Below are positions 42,044 to 49,180 of a stretch of DNA of 64,000 nt, one piece after another. Position 1 is the stretch's first letter. Each line of letters starts with the position of its first letter. The position numbers and the translations under genes are program-made. The stretch comes from an uncultured Acetatifactor sp. (GTDB lineage Bacteria; Bacillota; Clostridia; Lachnospirales; Lachnospiraceae): contig CATKYJ010000012.1 in the NCBI GenBank assembly GCA_949840885.1, positions 1 through 64,000 on the forward strand, in the 5' to 3' direction. The notes beneath the pieces are model-generated. The model was not told where the DNA came from and did not search any database. It worked only from the letters and a program-made list of their open reading frames with translations.

Positions 42044-42133
42044 GGAATATTCTTCTTTCATGGAATGCTCTTCTTACATGGAATGCTCTTCTTTTATGGA
42101 ATACTCTTCTTCCATGGAATACCCCTCTTCCAT
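42044..42133 (-). repeat. Tandem array, 5 units of 18 bp (MEEEHS repeat)
   Basis: Five head-to-tail units of exactly 18 bases, read on the minus strand from 42133: ATGGAAGAGGGGTATTCC, ATGGAAGAAGAGTATTCC, ATAAAAGAAGAGCATTCC, ATGTAAGAAGAGCATTCC, ATGAAAGAAGAATATTCC. A TAA in unit 4 closes the frame that starts in unit 1. The array ends 32 bases before the response-regulator start. Confidence 0.92.
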
Positions 42134-42199
42134 CTTACTATAAAACCATATCTTTTTTAAGCCTTATCTATCAAAATAATGAATGTTTTCTTAATCTTC

Positions 42200-43159
42200 T
42201 TAATCTTTTGCCTCTTTCAGCCCCAGGAACGCAGCCAGGCTCCCTCTCTTGCCTGCGCTTGCCCGGTGCGAGAACAGATACTCGCTGTTGTGGCAGGTGC
42301 AGATATCCGTCACCGCAATGTGCGAGGGGCTTAGGCCTGCCTGCCTTAAAATAAGTTCATTGGCAAGCCAGAGATCCAGCTGGTACTTCCCGGGCACCTC
42401 TCCAGGTACAGCCACTTCATCTCCCAGCATATGGAGGAAAGCTGTTGCCACATCCTCGCTGACCTCATAGCAGTCCCTGCAGATAGAGGGGCCGATGGCC
42501 GCATAGAGATCCTCCGGTCTGCTGCCAAATTCTTCCGCCATGGCCTCCACCATACGCTCCCCCATTCTGCCCACGGTGCCCCGCCAGCCGGAGTGAGCCA
42601 GCCCGATGGCTTTGTGGACGGGATCCACAAAATAAAGGGGCACGCAGTCCGCATAAAAGGTCACCAGCACAAGTCCAGCCTCGTTGGTCACCATGCCGTC
42701 TACATCACAGTAATCACGAGGCCGCAGGATTCCCTTTCCCCTGTCCTCTGCCGTCATGCGGCGGATATTTGTGGTGTGAGTCTGATGGGAGGCTGCCATG
42801 TCCTCCACCTGGCAGCCAAGCACATCTGCCATCCGCCTGAAGTTTTCCAGCACATTCTCCCGCTTATCGCCCCTGTCTGCACTGAAATTCATAGAGGAGA
42901 ACTCCCCGCAGCTCACCCCGCCCCTGCGGGTAGAGAACAGATGTCTTACAATCTTCGTCTGTTCCAGCAGGGGAAAGGTCAGGTATTCCAGCTCTTTGCC
43001 GTCCCGGGTCAGGGCGCAGTTCTGCTGTATAGCCGAATCGACCGCACCTGGCCTATGGGCAGTCTGCTCATGCTGTTCATTCCGAATCGATTCATCCCAA
43101 GCCGATTTTTGCTTTTGCGCCGGATGTCCGCCCATGTCTGTCCGCCGTATCTGAAACAT
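42200..43159 (-). CDS. pgeF: Laccase-domain (multicopper-oxidase-like) nucleoside phosphorylase / peptidoglycan editing factor
   Basis: This 319-residue protein is of the YfiH/YlmD family. Its motifs are ASHQTHT (His), FYADCVPLYF (Cys), AHSGWRGTVGRM (His), and CTCHNSEYLFSHRA. These residues bind zinc in homologues that split purine nucleosides or deaminate adenosine; PgeF also edits cell-wall precursors in E. coli. The first 55 or so residues (GGHPAQKQKSAW..., Gln/His-rich) are extra compared with the family. The ATG follows GGAGGGGAAAGG. It follows yraN in the ylq-region block. Confidence 0.88.
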   Translation of the reverse strand: MFQIRRTDMGGHPAQKQKSAWDESIRNEQHEQTAHRPGAVDSAIQQNCALTRDGKELEYLTFPLLEQTKIVRHLFSTRRGGVSCGEFSSMNFSADRGDKRENVLENFRRMADVLGCQVEDMAASHQTHTTNIRRMTAEDRGKGILRPRDYCDVDGMVTNEAGLVLVTFYADCVPLYFVDPVHKAIGLAHSGWRGTVGRMGERMVEAMAEEFGSRPEDLYAAIGPSICRDCYEVSEDVATAFLHMLGDEVAVPGEVPGKYQLDLWLANELILRQAGLSPSHIAVTDICTCHNSEYLFSHRASAGKRGSLAAFLGLKEAKD

Positions 43160-43211
43160 CCTTTCCCCTCCGTCTCCTGCTTTTGCTGTAGTCTCCTGTT
43201 TTTCGCCTCCG

Positions 43212-43574
43212 TCATCTGCGTGTATAGATATGCGTAAAAGCGTTCTGCACCCATGTCACCTCTCTGTCCTGGATGCCTATCACATCGTATCTGACGCTTG
43301 TCTCATCCCCGAGTCCATGAGTAAATCTGTAATAATCCGCCACCCTGCAGATACGGCACTGCTTGCGGTAGTCCACGGCCTCCAGCGCGTAGCCTTTCGC
43401 CCAGGTGCTGCGGAACTTCACCTCCACGAATACCAAGTATCCCTGATGCCAGCCGATCAGATCGATTTCGCCCTGCCTGCAGCGGAAATTGGACTCTAAT
43501 ATCCGCATCCCCTTTTGAGCCAGGTATTCCGCCGCCTGTCTTTCGTAATCAGTACCTGTTCTGCGTTTATTCAA
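43212..43574 (-). CDS. yraN: YraN-family (UPF0102) endonuclease-like protein
   Basis: The protein (120 residues from a TTG start at 43574) shows NKRRTGTDYERQAAEYL, then the nuclease-like core FRCRQGEIDLIGWHQGYLVFVEVKFRS, the pattern of a Holliday-junction-resolvase or PD-(D/E)XK fold. Biochemical function in bacteria is not settled. The TTG was chosen because it matches the family start and has AGAGGTAGG upstream; a longer frame to 43652 overlaps the ylqH gene in a different reading frame. It begins 7 bp after the ylqH stop, so it is in the same operon. Confidence 0.88.
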   Translation of the reverse strand: MNKRRTGTDYERQAAEYLAQKGMRILESNFRCRQGEIDLIGWHQGYLVFVEVKFRSTWAKGYALEAVDYRKQCRICRVADYYRFTHGLGDETSVRYDVIGIQDREVTWVQNAFTHIYTRR

Positions 43575-43581
43575 AAAGCGC

Positions 43582-43947
43582 CTACCTCTTGATCTTCCCT
43601 TTAATCTTGTCCATAGAATCCACGAACACCAGTATCTCCGCCACCACTTCATACAGTTCCGGCGGTATCATGTCTCCGATGTCCAGGCGGGAAAGGGTGT
43701 CCGCCAGCTTGTCGTCCCGGTGGACGGGCACATCGCTCTCCTGGGCTTTTTCAATGATTTTTTCAGCCAGGTATCCCCGCCCGCTGGCCACCACCCTGGG
43801 AGCTGCGTCCGAGGGGTCATATTCCAGGGCAATGGCCTGCTTTAACTTCCCATCCTTTTTCCCGGAATGCTGCTCTTCTATTTTTCCGTCCATTTCCCCA
43901 CCTCCCCATGAGCTGCTTTTTTCACTTTTGGAATGCTCTTCTTCCAT
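43582..43947 (-). CDS. ylqH: FlhB C-terminal-domain protein (YlqH type)
   Basis: The 121-residue protein corresponds only to the cytoplasmic C-terminal domain of FlhB/EscU: AIALEYDPSDAAPRVVASGRGYLAEKII, VPVHRDDKLADTLSRLDIGDMIPPELYEVVAEIL. The self-cleavage motif NPTH of true FlhB is absent; the same place reads DPSD. Bacillus ylqH is a similar orphan next to rnhB and ylqG. The first 40 residues are repeat-derived (MEEEHSKSEKS, later IEEQHSGKK). The start overlaps the previous stop as TAATG. There are no other flagellar genes, so a flagellar role is doubtful. Confidence 0.88.
   Translation of the reverse strand: MEEEHSKSEKSSSWGGGEMDGKIEEQHSGKKDGKLKQAIALEYDPSDAAPRVVASGRGYLAEKIIEKAQESDVPVHRDDKLADTLSRLDIGDMIPPELYEVVAEILVFVDSMDKIKGKIKR
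43930..43947 (-). repeat. MEEEHS-type repeat, exact copy as the ylqH start
   Basis: An exact match to the consensus supplies the start codon and first six codons of ylqH and forms the TAATG overlap with the gene before it. Confidence 0.85.
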
Positions 43948-45731
43948 TAGGTGCGCACGTCAAAGGCATATCTGGAGAGCATGGCTCCCCGCTCCTGCCT
44001 CAAAAGCGGCTCCAGCCCGCCTTTTGTGGCCTCGCTCTTGTGCTCCTCTCTGGTAGTCATGGCAAAGCTGCACTCATATCCTCGCTTCCGCAGGCGTGCG
44101 GTCAGGATGTCCATATGGGCTGCCATAAAATCAATCATCTCATCGTCCCGGAGATAGAATTTCGTGTTCACCTTATTGTTCTGCATGGCCACATACACGT
44201 CCACCGGTCCCAGATGCTCCATGTCCAGATGCAGCAGGGCGCTGACGTTTCCGTCCTTTCTGGCCAGATTCTTCTTGTTTGTATAGACATACAGATCTCC
44301 GTGAGCATCCCTTTGCTGCAGGCGCAGGGGCAGCTGGACATAACTGTACATCTGATTGAGCTGGTTTAAAAAGTCCACGTTCTGGGACATGGAGGCAGTG
44401 GCCTGATAGGCTGTGCTGCCGCTCTGCCCGGCGTCTTCCAGCGCCCCGGCCAGGCTTTTCAGCTGCCTGTCCAGCCTGCGGTACAATTCCTCCACCTTGC
44501 CGGGAACCGCCAGTTCCTCCGGCCGCAGCACCCAGTCCGCCTTGAAAGAATTGGCAAAGAACGCCCGGAAATTCTCTCCGGAAAACAGTCTCTCCAGCGC
44601 ATGCATGGCGCCAGAGGAGGTTCTGGCCCCCTCTGTAAACGCCGCCAGCCTTGTGAAGAGAAGCCCTGCGTCCATCTGCCCTCCTGCGAACTGGCGGATC
44701 AGGCTTTGCAGCTGCACGGTTTCCTCTGCAGACAGGTGCAGTGCGTCAACGAACTCCATGGCCTCTCCGGCTGCAGCCGCCCGCAGGCTGCCCTGTACTG
44801 CGTCCGCCCCATCTCCAGACATGCCGGCCTGCCCGGCCATGGCATTTGCGCCAATCCCGTCAGCCGTTCCGTCTCCCAGCAGGCCATCCACCAGATTCAG
44901 GATGGCCTGCGCCGACGCGTCTTCCGCCAAAACTGCTGACATGGCCGCAGAAGCAGTCCCTGTCAGCCCTGCCCCTGTGCCCTCTCCGGATGCCAGGGCT
45001 TCCCCACCCTGAAGTACCTGAGAACTGCCATCTCCCTGCACATTGCCGGCCTCCCTAACCAGTGAAAGCACCTCCCGGTAAAGCCTGACAGCCCCCATCA
45101 CATCCCCATCCGCCATCATGGAGTCAAACACTTCCGGGAGCGTCCCCAGAATGTCATTCATGCCGTCCACCAGCTGATGGGTCAGATTCCGGTAGGACAC
45201 CATCTGGTTCACATTGGCCTCGTTTACAGGCATCTGCAGCCTGTGGAGGTTGATGATGTCGGACACCGTTGCCTGGGGGAAACTGTTGATCTCCCGAAAG
45301 ATCTGCTGGAGGCTGCCTTTGTTCACCGGCAGCCCTGCCGCCATCAGCTGCTCCGTCATGTCTATCGTGTCCCGGTTCACGGGAAGTCCCGCCATGTCCA
45401 GGGCCTTCAGCACGTTCACGCCTGTTGCCACATTGGTGAAAAGGGGGCTTAAGGTAAGGGAACTTCCGTTGTTTTTGACCTCAAAGGTCATGTTCTTGCC
45501 GATTTCGATATTCATGTTCTGGTCCACACGGGCGTTCAGCACCACATCCTCGGAGAGCTTTATCTGCACCTCATTGCCGTTCCTGCCCACAATCTCGCCG
45601 CTGATGGTCTGTCCAGGCACAAGGGAACGAATCTGACGGTTCATCTGCTCCGTCTGGGCAGGGGTGGGCTGGGCGGCATGCGCCGTATTGTCCGTCCGTA
45701 TCTCCCCTGAAAATAGCTGTGACAGTTTCAT
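43947..45731 (-). CDS. ylqG: FliK-like hook-length control domain protein (YlqG type)
   Basis: The protein (594 residues from the ATG at 45731) has an N-terminal beta-rich part (QTISGEIVGRNGNEVQIKLSEDVVLNARVDQN), a long Ala/Gly-rich middle with low complexity, and a C-terminal FliK-type domain (NKKNLARKDGNVSALLHLDMEHLGPVDVYVAMQNNKVNTKF). It corresponds to YlqG, found between rnhB and ylqH in Bacillus. FliK and FlhB work together in flagellar export switching. Here the pair persists without visible flagellar genes. GGGAGAG lies 5 bases before the ATG. The actual function is unknown. Confidence 0.85.
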   Translation of the reverse strand: MKLSQLFSGEIRTDNTAHAAQPTPAQTEQMNRQIRSLVPGQTISGEIVGRNGNEVQIKLSEDVVLNARVDQNMNIEIGKNMTFEVKNNGSSLTLSPLFTNVATGVNVLKALDMAGLPVNRDTIDMTEQLMAAGLPVNKGSLQQIFREINSFPQATVSDIINLHRLQMPVNEANVNQMVSYRNLTHQLVDGMNDILGTLPEVFDSMMADGDVMGAVRLYREVLSLVREAGNVQGDGSSQVLQGGEALASGEGTGAGLTGTASAAMSAVLAEDASAQAILNLVDGLLGDGTADGIGANAMAGQAGMSGDGADAVQGSLRAAAAGEAMEFVDALHLSAEETVQLQSLIRQFAGGQMDAGLLFTRLAAFTEGARTSSGAMHALERLFSGENFRAFFANSFKADWVLRPEELAVPGKVEELYRRLDRQLKSLAGALEDAGQSGSTAYQATASMSQNVDFLNQLNQMYSYVQLPLRLQQRDAHGDLYVYTNKKNLARKDGNVSALLHLDMEHLGPVDVYVAMQNNKVNTKFYLRDDEMIDFMAAHMDILTARLRKRGYECSFAMTTREEHKSEATKGGLEPLLRQERGAMLSRYAFDVRT

Positions 45732-45758
45732 CTGCACTCTCCCTTCTCGATTCCTAAA

Positions 45759-46514
45759 TCAGATGATGTTCCCCAGGAAGCTCTTTCTGTGTATGGGCGT
45801 GGGGCCGTATTTTTTCAGGGCATCCATATGCTCTGCGCTTCCATAGCCCTTATTTCCCGCAAACCCATACTGGGGGAAGATTTTGTCATACTCCCGCATG
45901 AGTCTGTCCCTTGTAACCTTGGCAATGATGCTGGCTGCGCCGATGGTAATGCTCTTAGCATCCCCCTTGATGATGGGCACCTGGGGAATGGATATTCTCG
46001 GGATCGTCACAGCATCGTTTAGCAAAATATCCGGCTTACAGGAAAGCTTCCCGATGGCCTCCCGCATGGCCTCATAGGTGGCCTGCAGGATATTGATTTC
46101 ATCTATGCGCTCCGGCGTGGCATATCCCACCGCGCAGGAGAGGGCCTGCTCCATGATAATGTCATAAAGATCCTCTCTCTTTTTTTCGGACAATTGCTTC
46201 GAATCATTTATATACAAAATGCGGCAGTCTTTGGGGAGGATCACGGCGCCTGCCACCACGGGGCCTGCAAGGGGGCCTCTTCCCGCCTCGTCTATCCCGC
46301 AGATATAGGCGCAGTCTATGTACTGCTCCTCATAGGTTCTCATGGTCTCTATCCGCTGCCTTTCTTTTTCCAGCGCCGCCAGCCTTTTTGCGGCCGACTC
46401 TGCCATCTTCCTCACACCTGCCCGCCCGTCCGCGGAATACTCCTTTATAAATTCAGGCAGCTCCTCTATGGTTGCTGCCTGAAGAATTCCCTTTATCTCA
46501 GTGGTACTTTTCAT
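45759..46514 (-). CDS. rnhB: Ribonuclease HII
   Basis: The 251-residue enzyme has an N-terminal helical extension (residues 1-80, as in Bacillus RnhB) and the catalytic core: GIDEAGRGPLAGPVVAGAV (Asp and Glu), YINDSKQLS, LLNDAVTIP and the KGDAKSITIGAASIIAKVTRD region. It cuts the RNA strand at ribonucleotides embedded in DNA. The ATG at 46514 was chosen with AAAGGGA 7 bases upstream; a GTG 17 codons before is also possible. The gene lies between a signal peptidase and the FliK-like gene, the conserved Firmicutes order. Confidence 0.95.
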   Translation of the reverse strand: MKSTTEIKGILQAATIEELPEFIKEYSADGRAGVRKMAESAAKRLAALEKERQRIETMRTYEEQYIDCAYICGIDEAGRGPLAGPVVAGAVILPKDCRILYINDSKQLSEKKREDLYDIIMEQALSCAVGYATPERIDEINILQATYEAMREAIGKLSCKPDILLNDAVTIPRISIPQVPIIKGDAKSITIGAASIIAKVTRDRLMREYDKIFPQYGFAGNKGYGSAEHMDALKKYGPTPIHRKSFLGNII

Positions 46515-46581
46515 TTCTGTCCCTTTCGTCTCTTTAGCTGTCCTGCCGGATTTGACCTTTGCCACTGCCCTCCGTTGCCGG

Positions 46582-47127
46582 TTATTGATGCTTCAATATG
46601 CCAAACTTCGCCACAGGCCAGATGCGGACCCATGCCCTGCCTATAATATCCTCCCGCTTGATATTCCCAACGACCTCCGTGCGGCTGTCCATACTGTTGT
46701 TGCGGTTGTCCCCCATGACGAAGTACTCGTCTTCGCCAAGGATGATAGGATCTATGGCAATGCCTACATGCTCCGGCGCAATGACCTCCCTGCCATAGCT
46801 TTCCTGCAGCCGTTCTCCATTGATATAGATATTGCCCTGTACATCGATCTGCACCGTCTCTCCGGGAAGCCCGATGATCCTCTTGATGTAATATGTATTC
46901 TTCTCGAGTTTAAAGGGAAATACAATGATGTCATATCGCTTGGGCTCCGTGAATCGGTAGGTAATTTTGTCCACGATAAGATTGTCACTATCGGACAGCA
47001 TGGGCTCCATGGAGGAACCGTCCACCTCTGTCCTCTGCCCCACAAAGGTAATCACCAGCCATGTCAGACACAATACACCCAGCAGATAGGCAAGGGTGCT
47101 TATCATTTCTTTCATCACTTTGTTCAT
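46582..47127 (-). CDS. lepB: Signal peptidase I (first copy)
   Basis: The 181-residue protein has one N-terminal membrane segment (about 10-30), catalytic Ser39 (DGSSMEPM) and catalytic Lys82 (YYIKRIIGLPGE), and the box MGDNRNNSMDSR. It cleaves Sec and Tat signal peptides on the outer membrane face. A second signal peptidase lies beyond rbgA. A short GC palindrome (47140-47155) precedes its start. Confidence 0.95.
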   Translation of the reverse strand: MNKVMKEMISTLAYLLGVLCLTWLVITFVGQRTEVDGSSMEPMLSDSDNLIVDKITYRFTEPKRYDIIVFPFKLEKNTYYIKRIIGLPGETVQIDVQGNIYINGERLQESYGREVIAPEHVGIAIDPIILGEDEYFVMGDNRNNSMDSRTEVVGNIKREDIIGRAWVRIWPVAKFGILKHQ

Positions 47128-47139
47128 ATTTATACCCCT

Positions 47140-47155
47140 GGCGCGCTTTGGCGCG
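47140..47155 (-). repeat. Short GC palindrome upstream of lepB
   Basis: GGCGCGCTTTGGCGCG lies about 13 bases before the lepB start and resembles the box before der at 35663-35676. Confidence 0.5.
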
Positions 47156-47191
47156 TATCTTAATCAAAAGTTGAATAATTGTATTGAAATG

Positions 47192-48064
47192 TCAGTTAAT
47201 CGTCTGCGGAGATTCCGGCCGCTCCAGCGTCATTCTTCCCAGACGGCCGCATCTGAAATCATCCACCAGCAGATCGGCAGCTTTCTTCAGATCAAGGGCT
47301 TCGCCTTTCAGAAAGCATCTTCTGCTGCGGGCGATTTCCTCCAGCTTCCCGGCCATGCCCGCACTCCCCGGTTCTCCTCCGGAAATCCCGTATCGTGCCT
47401 CCACGGCGCCCGGATACAGATTCTCCAGGCTTTCCAGCAAGTCGCAGGCCAGCTCCTCCATGATGATGATCTCATCGTTCATGGATCCGATAAAGGCCAG
47501 GTGCATCCCCACCAGATTGTCTTCGAACTTGGGCCAGAGGATGCCGGGCGTGTCCAAAAGCTCCAGATTCTTATTCAGGCGGATCCACTGTTTCCCCTTT
47601 GTGACGCCCGGTTTGTTCCCTGTCTTGGTACATGCCTTGCCTGCAAAAGAATTGATAAACGTAGATTTGCCCACATTCGGGATCCCCACCACCATGGCTC
47701 GTACCGGGCGGTTTAAGATGCCCCGCTTTCTGTCCCGCTCGATCTTTTCCGCACATGCCTTTTGTACCAGTGCATTTATGGACTTGATGCCCGAGCCGGA
47801 CTTGGAGTTTACCTCCAGTGCAAAGATTCCTTTGTCTTCAAAATGCTGCATCCATGCCTTGTTCCATGCCATGTCCGCCAGATCGGATTTATTTAAGAGC
47901 ACGATTCTGGACTTGCCCTTTCCCAGTTCGTCAATGTCCGGATTGCGGCTGGCCATGGGAATCCTTGCGTCCACCAGCTCTATGATCAAATCAATCAGCT
48001 TCAGATTCTCCTGCATCATACGCCTGGCTTTCGTCATATGGCCAGGATACCATTGATAATTCAT
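47192..48064 (-). CDS. rbgA: Ribosome biogenesis GTPase RbgA (YlqF)
   Basis: The 290-residue protein is a circularly permuted GTPase: the G4 motif NKSD comes first, then G1 GIPNVGKSTFINSF and G3 DTPGILWPKF. The start MNYQWYPGHMTKARRMM is the typical RbgA N-terminus. It acts late in assembly of the 50S subunit with L16 and other proteins. The ATG at 48064 lies one base after the lepB stop (TAG-A-ATG), so translation is coupled. It is flanked by two signal peptidases. Confidence 0.96.
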   Translation of the reverse strand: MNYQWYPGHMTKARRMMQENLKLIDLIIELVDARIPMASRNPDIDELGKGKSRIVLLNKSDLADMAWNKAWMQHFEDKGIFALEVNSKSGSGIKSINALVQKACAEKIERDRKRGILNRPVRAMVVGIPNVGKSTFINSFAGKACTKTGNKPGVTKGKQWIRLNKNLELLDTPGILWPKFEDNLVGMHLAFIGSMNDEIIIMEELACDLLESLENLYPGAVEARYGISGGEPGSAGMAGKLEEIARSRRCFLKGEALDLKKAADLLVDDFRCGRLGRMTLERPESPQTIN

Positions 48065-48065
48065 T

Positions 48066-48644
48066 CTATTTGACAAATCCCATGCCAGACTCCTCGCAGG
48101 CGGCACGGAACCATACCTTTCCTATAATGTCGTCCTCTTTCACCGGCCCGATATTGGCCGACCGGCTGTCCTCACTGTTGCCCGGATTGTCGCCGATGCA
48201 GAAATACTCTCCGTTCTCCACCACAAACTCCGTGGCGGCGATTCCCGCCTCTGCCAGCTTTTCCTCCACCCATGGACTCGGCTCTCCATTCACATACAGG
48301 ACACCGCCCTCTATCACAACCCGGTCTCCCGGCACTGCGGCCACGCGCTTTACATAGTAATGCGCATTTTCATTCCCATTGGGCAGGAACACGATCACGT
48401 CCCCTGCCTTTGGGGAGGATATCAGATAGAGGAAAGAATTGATGAAAATCTGCTGTCCATTGTACAGCGCAGGTTCCATTGACACGCCCACCACATTGGT
48501 GGTCATTCCAAGAAAGACATTCAGCACCACCGCTATGAAGACCGCCGTAAAGATGCCGAACAGCCAGCTGAAGACCTCCCTCACATGGGCCGGACTAATT
48601 TTCTTTTTTCGCCTGTAAAAACTGAGACCTCTGTTTTTTGCCAT
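48066..48644 (-). CDS. lepB: Signal peptidase I (second copy)
   Basis: This 192-residue protein has a basic N-terminus (RRKKK), one membrane segment (about 25-46), catalytic Ser55 (VVGVSMEPAL), catalytic Lys99 (HYYVKRVAAVPGD) and the box IGDNPGNSEDSR. The ATG at 48644 has AGGA 8 bases upstream. It is only distantly similar to the first copy, so the pair is unlikely to be a recent duplication. It lies between rplS and rbgA. Confidence 0.94.
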   Translation of the reverse strand: MAKNRGLSFYRRKKKISPAHVREVFSWLFGIFTAVFIAVVLNVFLGMTTNVVGVSMEPALYNGQQIFINSFLYLISSPKAGDVIVFLPNGNENAHYYVKRVAAVPGDRVVIEGGVLYVNGEPSPWVEEKLAEAGIAATEFVVENGEYFCIGDNPGNSEDSRSANIGPVKEDDIIGKVWFRAACEESGMGFVK

Positions 48645-48703
48645 ATGATCATTCCTGATGAAAGAAAAGGACAACTACCTGAGTAATTGCCCTTTTGTCC
48701 GCT

Positions 48704-48721
48704 GGAATGCTCTCCTTCCAT
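48704..48721 (-). repeat. MEEEHS-type repeat copy after rplS
   Basis: ATGGAAGGAGAGCATTCC (one change) directly follows the rplS stop (TAAATG). A 46-codon frame runs from it across the lepB start in another frame. I do not call that a gene. Confidence 0.75.
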
Positions 48722-49069
48722 TTACCTTGCGGCTTCCTTTACCTTAGCTTTCTTACCGACACGGTCTCTCAGGTAGTTCAGCTTCGCACGCCTTACCTTA
48801 CCTCTTCTGACGACCTCCACCCTCTCTACATTAGGGGAATGTACAGGCCAGGTCTTCTCAACGCCGATGCCATTGGAACTCTTCCTGACGGTGAACGTCT
48901 CACGGCTGCTTCCGCCCTGTCTCTTCAGGACGATACCCTCGAACACCTGAATCCTCTCGCGGTTTCCTTCCTTGATCTTACCGTATACCTTTACGGTATC
49001 GCCAACGTTGAAGTCATCGACCTTTTCCTTCAGCTGCTCTGCTTCGATTTCTCTGATAATGTCACTCAT
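48722..49069 (-). CDS. rplS: 50S ribosomal protein L19
   Basis: The 115-residue protein matches L19, with [32 protein letters not shown] and [17 protein letters not shown]. It sits at the subunit interface. AAAAAGGAGG precedes the ATG. It follows trmD in the usual Firmicutes order. Confidence 0.98.
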   Translation of the reverse strand: MSDIIREIEAEQLKEKVDDFNVGDTVKVYGKIKEGNRERIQVFEGIVLKRQGGSSRETFTVRKSSNGIGVEKTWPVHSPNVERVEVVRRGKVRRAKLNYLRDRVGKKAKVKEAAR

Positions 49070-49110
49070 AATGAGCCTCCTTTTTACCGGATGTTCTTAA
49101 TACCTTTTCT

Positions 49111-49129
49111 AAACCTGCCTGTCAGGTTT
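49111..49129 (-). terminator. Small hairpin between trmD and rplS
   Basis: AAACCTG and CAGGTTT with a 5-base loop lie in the 111-bp gap, followed by A-rich sequence. It may be a weak terminator or a leader stem of rplS. Confidence 0.4.
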
Positions 49130-49180
49130 TCTGGTAACAGAGGACCATCTCTTCTTCACAACATGAAAAGTTTAGCATAT

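Noticed and set aside
48583..48721. 46-codon frame starting at the repeat copy after rplS
   Set aside because: It overlaps the lepB start in another frame, has no recognisable features and depends on the repeat ATG; more likely repeat plus chance.
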